A DNA stretch of 59,908 nt from Bacteroidota bacterium (GCA_023381535.1 JAMCSN010000338.1:1-59908), one strand, 5' to 3'; numbered from the stretch's first letter, positions 6,423 through 16,188 are shown. Numbers and translations: made by a program. Notes: generated by a model from the letters alone, not told the origin.

Positions 6423-9407
6423 TTATTTGATGACCGCAATCTTTATGATCTTGCTTGCAGACGCACCGCTGCCGCCCTTAACTTCCAGATGGGCATAGTA
6501 AATGCCGCTTTGAACTTTGCTAACATTCCAAGTTGTTTCGTTATCCATTCCGCCGGTAGCTTTGCTGTTGAGTTCTGCTACCAACTCTCCCGCCAAATCG
6601 AAAATTTTTATATTCACATCGGAGTTCTCATTCACGTAATAACGGATTTTTGTTTCACTTCCGTAAACCGGATTAGGCCAGTTGTAAGCTTTGCTCATTG
6701 GGAAAAAATCTTGCGTTTTGTTTTGACTGCTTGGAGTTCCTTGAACAATTGACCGATTATAACTATCGCCATAATAAGATGCCCAAAACGGGAAGGAAGG
6801 TATTCCGATTGACCAAACATTCAGGCGATTATCTGAGCCAAGTACTGCCAAGGTGGTTGGGTTTCCAGTTGGTTGATCACTAAAACCGCTATAACCAAGT
6901 ACCTGGGAAACCATATTCTGAACTCCATTAGAAATTGGAAAACCATTAACAACCTTGCCAGAAGAATTGATCAGATAAATCTCCCCATCGCTACTAGTAG
7001 CAACCACTCCAGGAGTAAAACTGAGAATGTCATTTACAAATAATTTTCCATTGTTATTAACAAACGGAAAATTATCAGCCAAAACACCTTGAAAATTGTA
7101 TGCTTCAATATTAGCGCCATTAGCAACTACTATTCCAAAATTGCCGTTGGTCAAAACATCTCCAATAGAAAAAGAATTAATTTCATTGGTTGAATTAATC
7201 TGAAAGCTAGTTTCAATTTGGTTATTCCTAATTACATAAAAAATATTCTGACCCGCTAAAAGGACTATTCTCTCATCAGGCCTTAAAATGGAAATCGCCA
7301 TTTTGAGTGGGTGTGCAAACGTTAACTGTTCACCGGTACTACTAGCAAGAATGGATCCAGACATAAAACTATAATTGATGTATCTAGCTACTATCTGTTT
7401 AATCGGTTGGTTGATACTAAATGTAGAATCAATTTGTACAATTTTATTATTATTTAACAATTGCCCAAGATCGATACGTCTTACTCTTCCATCAGAACAA
7501 CCGACTAATAATCCTGCAGCATTGTAAGCAAATGTCGGCGGACACGTAATTGTGTAAGGCAATTTATAACTATGATAGTATTGATTAGTGCTGTCCGCAT
7601 AATAAACATTTAACACATTCCCAACTGCCCCGATGTAAAATTCATCGTCAATTTTAGACACCGAAGTAATTGGTCTGAATTCTGAAAAGTCATTTATTGA
7701 CTGAATAGAATTAGCTGTAAGATCATCAATTAACAGTTTTGTACCGTCAGTAAGTATTATCTTTATTGTATGTAGCTTTCTTAAAAAATTTAAAGTTTTT
7801 TTCTGATTACCAAGATTTAGCCGTATTGACTGAATCGGTTTAACAAGATCGTTCCCGAATGAAACATTGAAACCCATCTTATTAGCAGCGGCGGAGAAAT
7901 TCTGCATCGTAATCAAACTGTTAGCACCGGTGTTTGAATTCGTGTTCGGTTTGGAATCGGGACCAAAAATGTTTTTGAAATATTTTCCTTTATTGCCGGC
8001 ATACCACATATCTTCCTGAGCGGCTCTGCCGTAATCTTCACCCAAAAGCGTGGTAATTTTTTTACCGATGTCGAAGATGCCGTCTGCCTCTTCGACATAA
8101 ATTCCGCGGTGATTATCGTCGGCGTTAATTTTGTCATCAGCAATGTTCGCGTTAATTATGTTGTCATCTATGTGCCATATAACGATACCGTTTCCCGGCG
8201 CCGCCCAATCGGGTTCATCAACGTCGGTTATCACGCCTTTAAGCGTATCAACTTGGTACCACTGAAACTTTCCTTTGTCTCTATCAATATTAAATGTAAA
8301 AGTTTGACTTCCTTCTTTTGCGGTTATTACCAAACCGTCTTTGTTAACATCACGCTCCCGGTTTTCAATTAAAAAATATTCCGTTGAGTTGATAGGAATT
8401 TTTAGAATTGTTGTGTCGTTCAAAGTTGCGGCGATACGTGCGGCAAGATTCACATTCTTATCGCCAATTGATAAAGTCACCGGTGTTGCCCAACCAAGAA
8501 ATACTTTTTCCCATGCGGAGGGTTCCGGCGGAAATAAACCGCTGTACGCAAAAAGTGCATCGCCGTCCATCAAACCGAATCTGCCTACCGAGCTAACACC
8601 GGTAACAGTGTTGAACAAGTCCGGCAAACCGAGATACGTGCCTATGTTGCCTACCAAAATTCCGTTGATGGTTGTTTTCACCAACATTGTTCCGCTGAAC
8701 GTTGATTCTTCGTGCGACTCGGTGGAAGGCAGTATCATTGTGTTCGTGATTAAAAACTTTCCGCCGTCAACCGGAAAACCATTGAAGTCGCTGCCTAAAA
8801 TCGATTGGAACGATTTCAAGCCAAGATAAACCGAAGGCAAGTCTCTTTCGCTTTCAATTGATGAAAGTTTCGGCGCTTCCCTACCAACTCCCGCATGAAA
8901 AATTGTGAACAGGTTGTATTTGGAAAAATCTTCGTCGGGGAAAGCTGCATCGGCTAATTGCCAAACTTCCTTTGTAAACTTTCCAAGTCCCGAAAAATCC
9001 GAAGCGTTTTGAGGCGGCGGCGAATAGTTGCGCATCGAATCGGGAACGGTTATTACTTGCGGTAAAATTTTGTAAACAATATTCAGTTTGCCGTTGGAAA
9101 CTTTTTTGAAATAATTTTTCGCGAATTCAAGATGATTGGAAAAATAATTTGCATCAAAAGGAAGCGGGTCAATTATTTCAGTGCCGTAATTCTGGGAATA
9201 GATCGAGCCAAACTTTCCGTTGCCGTAAGTGTTTCTATCGTTATCCTTCTGAAATTCCACCATCACGGCAAGAATTTTCAGCGTGTCGGACGAGTTTGAA
9301 AATCTCGGAGAGCTTTCCAAATGATAGTTGTTTCTACCAACAAAAGATTGGGCAGACAGGCTGCCCAACCAAATTAATATAAGAGCAAATGAAATTGTTT
9401 TTTTCAT
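6423..9407 (-). CDS. M6-like secreted protein with T9SS sorting domain, active site lost
   Basis: The 994-residue protein has a signal peptide (1-19), an M6 (immune inhibitor A-like) region at about 40-520, a WD/PQQ-like propeller region at about 570-880, and a type A sorting domain at about 905-994 (YNWPNPVYGSETKIRYYV, then IKIFDLAGELV and SGIYYAHLEV). In active M6 enzymes the zinc motif HEFGH precedes LGLPDL. Here the same place reads G253-N254-I-G-T257 followed by YLGLPDLF, so both histidines and the glutamate are gone while the flanking motif remains. The frame is intact. It is therefore probably a non-catalytic surface protein exported by the neighbouring PorU/PorV system. Six bases separate it from porV. 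Confidence 0.85.
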   Translation of the reverse strand: MKKTISFALILIWLGSLSAQSFVGRNNYHLESSPRFSNSSDTLKILAVMVEFQKDNDRNTYGNGKFGSIYSQNYGTEIIDPLPFDANYFSNHLEFAKNYFKKVSNGKLNIVYKILPQVITVPDSMRNYSPPPQNASDFSGLGKFTKEVWQLADAAFPDEDFSKYNLFTIFHAGVGREAPKLSSIESERDLPSVYLGLKSFQSILGSDFNGFPVDGGKFLITNTMILPSTESHEESTFSGTMLVKTTINGILVGNIGTYLGLPDLFNTVTGVSSVGRFGLMDGDALFAYSGLFPPEPSAWEKVFLGWATPVTLSIGDKNVNLAARIAATLNDTTILKIPINSTEYFLIENRERDVNKDGLVITAKEGSQTFTFNIDRDKGKFQWYQVDTLKGVITDVDEPDWAAPGNGIVIWHIDDNIINANIADDKINADDNHRGIYVEEADGIFDIGKKITTLLGEDYGRAAQEDMWYAGNKGKYFKNIFGPDSKPNTNSNTGANSLITMQNFSAAANKMGFNVSFGNDLVKPIQSIRLNLGNQKKTLNFLRKLHTIKIILTDGTKLLIDDLTANSIQSINDFSEFRPITSVSKIDDEFYIGAVGNVLNVYYADSTNQYYHSYKLPYTITCPPTFAYNAAGLLVGCSDGRVRRIDLGQLLNNNKIVQIDSTFSINQPIKQIVARYINYSFMSGSILASSTGEQLTFAHPLKMAISILRPDERIVLLAGQNIFYVIRNNQIETSFQINSTNEINSFSIGDVLTNGNFGIVVANGANIEAYNFQGVLADNFPFVNNNGKLFVNDILSFTPGVVATSSDGEIYLINSSGKVVNGFPISNGVQNMVSQVLGYSGFSDQPTGNPTTLAVLGSDNRLNVWSIGIPSFPFWASYYGDSYNRSIVQGTPSSQNKTQDFFPMSKAYNWPNPVYGSETKIRYYVNENSDVNIKIFDLAGELVAELNSKATGGMDNETTWNVSKVQSGIYYAHLEVKGGSGASASKIIKIAVIK

Positions 9408-9413
9408 CTTAGA

Positions 9414-10604
9414 TTAAATTCCGCGCGGGAAACCTTTTTCTGTCTGAGTCTTCGATCCCCAACCTATCAAAAGCGTAAACCTCAGAGTATTTGAGAGAGG
9501 ATGATTTTCGGTTCCTTTAAAGATATCCGTTGTTATATAACTGAAATCGAATCCGTAAAGATCGTATCTGATACCGGCGCCAAGCGTGACAAATTTTCTG
9601 TTTCCATGATTCGGGTCTTCATAGAAAAATCCGGCGCGCAATGCGAACATAAAATCTTGCGGGATACCATACCAGTATTCAACTCCCATCGAAGTAACAA
9701 CAGACTGCAAAACTTCGCTGAATGGTCTATCAGTCCAAGAAGTAAAAATGGCTTCATAAAAAGGAGGACGCACGCTAGCATAAGTTCCCGTACTTGTTAA
9801 AACTGAATCTTTAGCTTTACCGATAAGTAGGCGACTGAAATCCAGAGTGTATGTTAAGGAATTATAATCATCTTGAAAAATTCTTGCCGCTAAACCAACT
9901 CTTAAATTTGTCGGAATAGGATCTGCTTGAGCTTGATCGATATATGTTATTTTTGGGCCGATGTTAGAAAGATTGATACCAAGACTAAAATCATTTCCGA
10001 CATCACCAAGAAGAGGAACATCCAAATGCTCGGGGCGCCACATTGCAGCTACATCGAAACTAACAGATGTAGCAACGCCTGATCCTTGTTCATACTCGGT
10101 AGGTTTATCTGAAAGACGACTGTGTATCAAACGGAAATTGAAACCGAATCCCCAATTCTGGCTGATTTTTGCAGCGTAGCCAAGTGTAAGCGCCGCATCG
10201 AAGGAACGGAATGTTCCAATCGGATCCGGAGAATTAGAAGCTGTGCGGACAAACTCGCCGAAGTTCATATAAGTTATGCTTGCGGTTACACTGCCGTTTA
10301 AATCATCTATGTATTGGCGGTAAGTTGCGTAATCATAAAATAAATCGAGATGGAATTGCGGCAGCCAGTTGCTGTGAGTGAAACTGAATTCCGAGCCGCT
10401 AAGAAATGCTATTCCGGCGGGATTCCAGAAAATTGCAGCGGAATTGTCTGCCAATCCCGAACCCGATTCACCAAGTCCGCCGGATCTTGAATCCGGCGCT
10501 AAGAGCAAAAATGGAACGGCGGTAGTTTCTGTTTGAGCTTTAATATTGTCTTGAAACAACATTATCAATGCACACGCTATCATCAGCATCGATACTTTTT
10601 TCAT
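9414..10604 (-). CDS. porV: Type IX secretion outer-membrane protein PorV (LptO family)
   Basis: PorV is an outer-membrane barrel of the FadL/LptO kind that shuttles T9SS cargo to the attachment complex containing PorU. The protein has 396 residues, a signal peptide (about 1-23), and the family N-terminal motif APDSRSGGLGESG followed by AAIFWNPAGIAFL, then repeated amphipathic strands ending in LGAGIRYDLYGFDFSY and LRFTLLIGWG. It lies 47 bases after porU, a pairing seen in many T9SS genomes, and 6 bases before a sorting-domain protein. PorQ, a paralogue, is the main alternative; adjacency to porU favours PorV. Confidence 0.92.
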   Translation of the reverse strand: MKKVSMLMIACALIMLFQDNIKAQTETTAVPFLLLAPDSRSGGLGESGSGLADNSAAIFWNPAGIAFLSGSEFSFTHSNWLPQFHLDLFYDYATYRQYIDDLNGSVTASITYMNFGEFVRTASNSPDPIGTFRSFDAALTLGYAAKISQNWGFGFNFRLIHSRLSDKPTEYEQGSGVATSVSFDVAAMWRPEHLDVPLLGDVGNDFSLGINLSNIGPKITYIDQAQADPIPTNLRVGLAARIFQDDYNSLTYTLDFSRLLIGKAKDSVLTSTGTYASVRPPFYEAIFTSWTDRPFSEVLQSVVTSMGVEYWYGIPQDFMFALRAGFFYEDPNHGNRKFVTLGAGIRYDLYGFDFSYITTDIFKGTENHPLSNTLRFTLLIGWGSKTQTEKGFPRGI

Positions 10605-10651
10605 TTTATTTCCTCCAGGGAACTATTTATTCTAAAACTTACCTTATTATT

Positions 10652-13600
10652 TTATCTAATTACTGCTAATTTTCCAAGCACATTATCCTTGTACTTGCCG
10701 TCAACGGATTCAACGATCAGTTTATAGAAATAGGTGCCGTTTGCAATCTGGTTGCCGTCGTCGTCTCTGCCGTCCCAATCGACGCGAACATATTTATCCA
10801 TCACGTCAAAATCTTCAATTTGTTTTATCATTCTGCCGGCAACTGTATAAACTTTTATCTTCACATTGATCGGCACAGAAACGTTGTGCTGAAATGTGAA
10901 TGTAGTGTTCGAACCAAACGGGTTCGGGTAATTGTAAACATCGCGAACTACAATTCCGTTATCCGGCGAGACAACGGTGAACGAAGCATTTTGCGTTGAG
11001 AAGTTGTTGAAAACATCCCACGCCTTAATTTGAATAGTATAGTCGCCCGGATTCATATTGCCGAACCGATAATTGATTGCACCGGATTTGCCGCCGGAAT
11101 TCAGATCGCCTACAAAATAATTTGTGAAGTCGATTGTCTTGGATACAGCGCCGTTAACAATGCCTTCAAGCTTATGACCGATTCCGGTTCCGGTTGTGTT
11201 CAATCCGTTATGATCAGTTAGCTTTGCGATCAATGTAAAATCGGGATTGACGAGATAAGAATTTGCAAAGTTGGTGTTGTCGAAATAAATCGAAATGTCC
11301 GGACCTTTGCCGTCGTTAACTGCATTGGGGTTCGTTCCACCTACAATAATATTTCTTGTATATCCTACGCCGTCTGTGCTGTTGTTGTAAACATAAGCAA
11401 CGATCTTTCCATTCTTGTTTTCGTACGAAATATCTTTCGGCACAACAAATTCAGTTTGGAAATCTCCGTTGTTTATTGTCACTCTGCCTCTGTAAATCAG
11501 TCCGCCGGGGAATGTTACAGTATAATTCATTTCGGCAAAATATCGTGACTGTTCGGAATCGAATACGCTGATGATGGCTTCGCCGTTAAACTGATTTTTT
11601 GAACCATCGGCATTTCTAACAGAACCGTTAATCTTAACGGTGTCTAATGCGCTGACCTGAACGTTTGTCTGCAAAGTTTTTCCGTTCACTGAATCAATCT
11701 TTGCGGGAACTATCGGTTCGTCCAAACGAACCGAAGGATCACCGAACAGATGGAATTTTTCATCGTTGCCTTCAACTCTAAACTGCTTGGTTAAGAAAAA
11801 TGCCTTGCCGATTGTGATTGGAAGATTATTCGTTTCGCGAGCACGGAATAAATTCGTGTACAAAGAATCGTTGATAGCGGCGTTGGCTGTAGAGAACACG
11901 ACACGCGCAGCAGTGAACGCTGCAATCTCGCCGGCATTCGGCATCGTCAACATCATTTCCGCACTGCTCTGGTTTGTCGGATCGTCGTATTTACCAAAGT
12001 CGCATGTTGCCGCCGTCAAGAAAAAGTATTTGTCATTTTTGATTTGCGGAATGCTCACCTTCTTATCGAAAACAACTTCGTGCGCCAACACTTCCGGATT
12101 GCCGTGCCCTACATAATTAAAAATTAGAGTTCCGTTATTGATGGCATCGATCATTGCTTGATTCACGCCGGGTTTTCTTCTTCCGAGTCCGGTATAAACC
12201 GTCGGATACGCCACCAAATAAATTTTATTCTGGTCGAAGTATTTGGGGAGTTTGTTTTTTGCAAGGTTCTCGGATTGTGAAGTATGAATGCTTCCGTCAT
12301 CCACTCCCAATGCTTGAGGTCCGTCGTCTGCAACCAGAGTAACGGTATTTCGCCACAAACCTTTATCGAGAGTAGTTTCGTAAGCAATAATTTTGTCAAC
12401 CACTGATTTAGCATCATCCTCGGTATCAATCGGAAGTCTGCCAATTGCCAAATCAGCTTTTGAATCGTTGCCGGAGATGCGCGCATAATAATCATCCATC
12501 GGGTAAGAATAAATTTCATCGAGCGATTCCGGCGTTTCATAAGTTGGAACAAAGTTGTTGCTCAATTTTTCGGAATTCAGGTAATCGTAAGTTCCGTCGC
12601 CAAACAATAAAACGTAAAACGGTTTTATCTGCCAGTTGTCGTAAGCGTATTTCAAAAAATCGCGGATGGCGGTTGGATCAAGAAGACCGCCGTCGAATTC
12701 ATTCATTATGTCGTCAACGTAAAAAATTTGCGTGGAAAGTTTGTAAGGCGATTGTGACGATCTGTAAGCCGCATATCTTTCGGCTTGTGTTTGAAAATTT
12801 CTCGATGTAATGACAATCATTTCACTTCCGGCAACGTTTCCACGAATGTTAGAGTTTGACATTTTTGTACCGTTCGCCGGTGTTAGAAATGCCGACGCTG
12901 TTACAGCATAATATTTATGGACTGCGCCGTTTAACTCGCTCTCTTGAAATTTATACTGCCCGCCGCTGATCGATGCGCCGCTGACAAGCTGCACATTTGC
13001 AAAATCTGTAATGTCAAAAGTTTGAATAGAACTGTTGGAAAAGTTGCTTAGACCGTACTCTATGGTTGCCGTGGTATCTTTGGAAAAGAACAACAAGTTA
13101 TCGCTTACAGCTCTTAAATATTTTTTGTACGCAATTTCAAAATAATCCAGATAGACTTTTGCGCTTGCAGATCCGGTGTTAATTGCGAATTTGAGTGTGC
13201 TGCGTTCGTCTGCTAATGTACCGTTGTAAACTGCACTGCCGGAATCTGCTACGCCGTAAATATAATCCGAGTTACCGAAAAGATTTGAATTGTAGATTTG
13301 CACGCCGCTCTCTTGAACATTAAATGGAATGATTGGAGACGATGCATTGACTTGCCTGAATTTGTATCTAATACTGCTTGCTGGAACAATCCCATTCAAC
13401 GAAGTAAGATACGTTCTGCTTTTTGTGTCAATATCTAACACATCACCAAAATAGTCTCTGCCGGATTTTCCAATGTTGATGCTGTCTTTATCTAAACTTT
13501 TAAATGCTTGCGTGAAAGGTTGAACATATGCATTTTGAATATTCAGCGACTGCTTCGGCGCCATTCTTTTTCCGTTTGCCCCGCCGTAGGTCAGCCAGTA

Positions 13601-14617
13601 ATAATTTTTCTTGTTGTAAGGATTTTTAACTCTAACAATTCTTTTCAGAGATTTATTGTATTCCCAAAATTCCGGCGGTCTTCCGTAAAATAAAACGTAA
13701 TCGGCAGTATCAAATTTTCCATCCGATTCACCGGCAACATAAATTGCGTTCTCGGTCAATCCTTGGTTATTCGAAACCGCTAAGTTTTCAGGCAGAGCAT
13801 AACCGCCGTACCCGTAAATTTTTATCGTCCTCGGGTCAACCGATGCAGCATCAATCCCCAGTCCTTGCAAGAAAGCTTGATCGATTTTGTAAATACCCTC
13901 GGTTGGAGTTTCGAATCTGTACCAATCGCCCGCAGCTAAAGCCGAATTTGGCATCTTAGCCATACGTTGTTTTTGTACAACTCCCCAATTTCTCGCAACA
14001 TTCCAATTCAGCACAGCGCTTTCGAGAGTATTATCCTGAATTAATTGCCGGGTTGCTGTTGGCAACGCAAAATTAATTTTGAAAACCAATCTCTTAATCA
14101 GTCTGCTTGAATTAGTGTTGGGATCAAACTGAATTGGATAAATCTTAATTGACTGCACGGGAAGGTTTCTCACCAAACCAAATTCGCCGAACGCAACCAG
14201 ATCATGTTTCATTTGCACGTTGTACTTGGAGCTTTCAACATATTTTTTTACAAATGAAACGGAGTCTTTCATCAGTTCCGGCGTTGGCAAATATCTGCCG
14301 CTCAAATTAGAAAATTCAGAACTCAACACCTGGATTGTGTTGCCGAATTCGGACGGCACCCCGATGTTGATTTCTCTAACCTGTTCTTGAGGTAGCCCTG
14401 CACTGCGATAGTTCTCTACATAGCCCCCGAGCAAATCCAGTTTCAAATACTGCTGAGTTTGAGTTTTTACAATAGCGGTATCGGAGTAAACCGGTCTGTA
14501 CTCAATTACAATGGAAGATGCGTCGGAAGACAAAACTTTAATGTCTTGGGCATATGATAGGACATTTAAAATAAAAAAGAGAAACACTAGAGAGAATTTG
14601 AATTTAATCATCGCCAT
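10652..14617 (-). CDS. porU: Type IX secretion sortase PorU (C25 gingipain-like)
   Basis: PorU removes the sorting domain of T9SS cargo and joins the protein to a surface anchor. The 1321-residue protein has a signal peptide ending near YAQ (about 24), a long N-terminal region, and a C25 caspase-like catalytic domain at about 620-960. The catalytic histidine lies in FNYVGHGNPE (about residue 838) and the cysteine in LTAATCDFG (about 871). The C-terminus (about 1225-1321) is itself a type A sorting-like domain, with YNYPNPFGSNTTFTF and ANGTYFYKLIV, as known for PorU. A second ATG two codons downstream of the start is an alternative. First gene of the five-gene operon running to 2448. Confidence 0.93.
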   Translation of the reverse strand: MAMIKFKFSLVFLFFILNVLSYAQDIKVLSSDASSIVIEYRPVYSDTAIVKTQTQQYLKLDLLGGYVENYRSAGLPQEQVREINIGVPSEFGNTIQVLSSEFSNLSGRYLPTPELMKDSVSFVKKYVESSKYNVQMKHDLVAFGEFGLVRNLPVQSIKIYPIQFDPNTNSSRLIKRLVFKINFALPTATRQLIQDNTLESAVLNWNVARNWGVVQKQRMAKMPNSALAAGDWYRFETPTEGIYKIDQAFLQGLGIDAASVDPRTIKIYGYGGYALPENLAVSNNQGLTENAIYVAGESDGKFDTADYVLFYGRPPEFWEYNKSLKRIVRVKNPYNKKNYYWLTYGGANGKRMAPKQSLNIQNAYVQPFTQAFKSLDKDSINIGKSGRDYFGDVLDIDTKSRTYLTSLNGIVPASSIRYKFRQVNASSPIIPFNVQESGVQIYNSNLFGNSDYIYGVADSGSAVYNGTLADERSTLKFAINTGSASAKVYLDYFEIAYKKYLRAVSDNLLFFSKDTTATIEYGLSNFSNSSIQTFDITDFANVQLVSGASISGGQYKFQESELNGAVHKYYAVTASAFLTPANGTKMSNSNIRGNVAGSEMIVITSRNFQTQAERYAAYRSSQSPYKLSTQIFYVDDIMNEFDGGLLDPTAIRDFLKYAYDNWQIKPFYVLLFGDGTYDYLNSEKLSNNFVPTYETPESLDEIYSYPMDDYYARISGNDSKADLAIGRLPIDTEDDAKSVVDKIIAYETTLDKGLWRNTVTLVADDGPQALGVDDGSIHTSQSENLAKNKLPKYFDQNKIYLVAYPTVYTGLGRRKPGVNQAMIDAINNGTLIFNYVGHGNPEVLAHEVVFDKKVSIPQIKNDKYFFLTAATCDFGKYDDPTNQSSAEMMLTMPNAGEIAAFTAARVVFSTANAAINDSLYTNLFRARETNNLPITIGKAFFLTKQFRVEGNDEKFHLFGDPSVRLDEPIVPAKIDSVNGKTLQTNVQVSALDTVKINGSVRNADGSKNQFNGEAIISVFDSEQSRYFAEMNYTVTFPGGLIYRGRVTINNGDFQTEFVVPKDISYENKNGKIVAYVYNNSTDGVGYTRNIIVGGTNPNAVNDGKGPDISIYFDNTNFANSYLVNPDFTLIAKLTDHNGLNTTGTGIGHKLEGIVNGAVSKTIDFTNYFVGDLNSGGKSGAINYRFGNMNPGDYTIQIKAWDVFNNFSTQNASFTVVSPDNGIVVRDVYNYPNPFGSNTTFTFQHNVSVPINVKIKVYTVAGRMIKQIEDFDVMDKYVRVDWDGRDDDGNQIANGTYFYKLIVESVDGKYKDNVLGKLAVIR

Positions 14618-14716
14618 TGAAAGTTATTTGTTATAGAATAAAGTATTTCAGTAAAAAGAATTCAAAAGCGGTAAACAAACTCTCTATAATTTTTCTCCGA
14701 TTTTCTGGGACAAAAT

Positions 14717-14899
14717 TTAGGTAAGATACCCATACTTTGTCAAGTCAAAATCTACTATAGCGATTTTGAGCACAGTGTACTTCATTTGATGCTTTTCAGA
14801 GTTTCCAACAATGAAGTTGTGAATATTATACGAAAGTTTGAAAGTTTTTCCGTCTTGATCAATTAATTCAAAATCGGGAGCTTTCTCGCCAACAATCAC
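14717..14899 (-). pseudogene. Truncated peroxiredoxin (AhpC/TSA, Bcp-like) remnant
   Basis: The first 23 residues (GEKAPDFELIDQDGKTFKLS) are a textbook peroxiredoxin N-terminus. After that the sequence departs from the family and ends at 60 residues, far short of about 150, with no peroxidatic-cysteine motif (TxxC). The GTG start overlaps the stop of the HD gene by two bases (GTGA), so it was probably once the second gene of an HD-peroxiredoxin pair that lost its 3' part. No further peroxiredoxin sequence is visible in the 99 bases before porU. It could be read as a very small novel protein, but that is less likely. Confidence 0.7.
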
Positions 14900-15507
14900 A
14901 GTCCTAACAATTCCTTATTCTTTTTCATCGCATCGATGCAAAATTGAATGTGTTCTTCTATCGGTACTCCGAGTTCTTGAGCACCTTTCATTATGTCGTC
15001 TCTGCTCACAGCGCGCGCAAAAGCTTTGTCCTTCATTTTTTTGATCACCGACTTCACTTCAACTTCATCAATGCTTCTGCTTGGACGGACATAAGTAACG
15101 GCAGTGATGAACCCGGCAAGTTCGTCGCACGCAAAAAGAGTTTTCTTCAACAGAGTATCGCGCGGAATGTTTGCGTAATCGGCATGAGACATAATTGAAT
15201 TTCTAAACTCTTCATCAAAACCTTTTTCTTTTAAAATCTCGGAACCCTTGAAAGGATGCCCGCCTACGCGAAGTTGGAGCTTCGCTTCAGCGAAGTCAGG
15301 TTCTTCTGCAGTTGGAAACATTTCGTAATCGAAATCATGCAGCAATGCAACGTTGCCCCAGTAATTTATATCTTCGCCAAATTTTTCTGCGTAAGCTTTA
15401 ACGCATGATTCAACGGCATAAGCGTGCTTCAGCAAACTATCGCTCTTAGTATATTCTTGAAGAATGGATAAACAAAAATTTCGGTCACGAACAAAATCAT
15501 TACTCAT
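14896..15507 (-). CDS. HD-domain phosphohydrolase-like protein with a repeat-derived insert
   Basis: The 203-residue protein has the HD signature ALLHDFDYE (about 54-62), with an upstream histidine in LLKHAYAVE and downstream metal-site candidates in HPFKG and MSHADY, matching small HD/HDIG proteins that hydrolyse nucleotides or similar phosphoesters. The substrate cannot be told. Between EE and HPFKG, where relatives usually run straight on, it carries about 14 extra residues (PDFAEAKLQLRVGG) encoded by a palindromic DNA segment at 15259-15300. It lies 21 bases after nth, probably in one operon with ferredoxin and nth. Confidence 0.82.
   Translation of the reverse strand: MSNDFVRDRNFCLSILQEYTKSDSLLKHAYAVESCVKAYAEKFGEDINYWGNVALLHDFDYEMFPTAEEPDFAEAKLQLRVGGHPFKGSEILKEKGFDEEFRNSIMSHADYANIPRDTLLKKTLFACDELAGFITAVTYVRPSRSIDEVEVKSVIKKMKDKAFARAVSRDDIMKGAQELGVPIEEHIQFCIDAMKKNKELLGL
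15259..15300 (-). repeat. In-frame palindromic repeat inside the HD gene
   Basis: This 42-bp stretch contains GCGAAG and CTTCGC units in opposite orientations (for example CTTCGC-TGAA-GCGAAG and CGAAG-CTCCAA-CTTCG on the coding strand). Its length is a multiple of three and it adds 14 residues, so it leaves the reading frame intact. The behaviour resembles palindromic elements inserted in coding genes, as in Rickettsia. Confidence 0.6.
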
Positions 15508-15528
15508 TACTTCTCTCCTTTATCCGGT

Positions 15529-16188
15529 TCACACGGCTTTCTTGGTGTTCGGGTTGAAAGAAGGACAAACGTCAGCTAAGACACATTCAAAACATTTTGG
15601 TCTATTCGCCACACAAGTAATTCTGCCGTGCGTTGCCAGCCAATGAGAAGAATTGATCCAATAACTTTCCGGCAAAAGTTCTTTCAAGCGCGATTCAATT
15701 TTTTCCACATCCTGAGATTTAATAAATCCGAGCAGGTTGGATAATCGTCTTACATGAGTATCAACCGCGATTGCCGGTATTCCGAACGCATTGCCGGCAA
15801 CGACCGACGCAGTCTTTCTCCCGACGCCCGGAAGTTTTACCAGCTCATCGAAATCAGAGGGAACTTTTCCATTGTATTTTTCAATTAACATCGCGCAGCA
15901 GTTCTTCAGGCTTTTAGCTTTCTGTCTGTAAAAACCGGTGGAGAAAATATCTTTCTCCAATACTTTGCTTGGCGCTTTAACATAGTCTGCCGGTTTTTTG
16001 TACTTCTTGAAAAGATCTTTTGTAACGATGTTCACACGTTCATCGGTGCACTGCGCGGATAATATTGTTGAGATCAGTAATTCAAAGGCGGATGAATATT
16101 CCAGCGCGGGTTTAACCGCCGGGTAAATTTTCGAAAGCAGATCGAAAACTTTTTTTGCGTGTTTTTTTTCTGATGCTGTAACACTCAT
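15529..16188 (-). CDS. nth: Endonuclease III (DNA glycosylase/AP lyase)
   Basis: Nth removes oxidised pyrimidines and cleaves the abasic site in base excision repair. The 219-residue protein has the helix-hairpin-helix motif LPGVGRKTA containing the catalytic lysine, the catalytic aspartate in AVDTHVRR, and a complete [4Fe-4S] loop with spacing C-x6-C-x2-C-x5-C (CVANRPKC FEC VLADVC). Length and order match the family. The start overlaps the stop of the ferredoxin gene by four bases (ATGA), so the two are co-translated. Confidence 0.97.
   Translation of the reverse strand: MSVTASEKKHAKKVFDLLSKIYPAVKPALEYSSAFELLISTILSAQCTDERVNIVTKDLFKKYKKPADYVKAPSKVLEKDIFSTGFYRQKAKSLKNCCAMLIEKYNGKVPSDFDELVKLPGVGRKTASVVAGNAFGIPAIAVDTHVRRLSNLLGFIKSQDVEKIESRLKELLPESYWINSSHWLATHGRITCVANRPKCFECVLADVCPSFNPNTKKAV

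Noticed and set aside
8341..8829. 162-codon plus-strand frame opposite the M6-like gene
   Set aside because: It is antisense to a clear coding gene, has no domain, and follows from codon bias.
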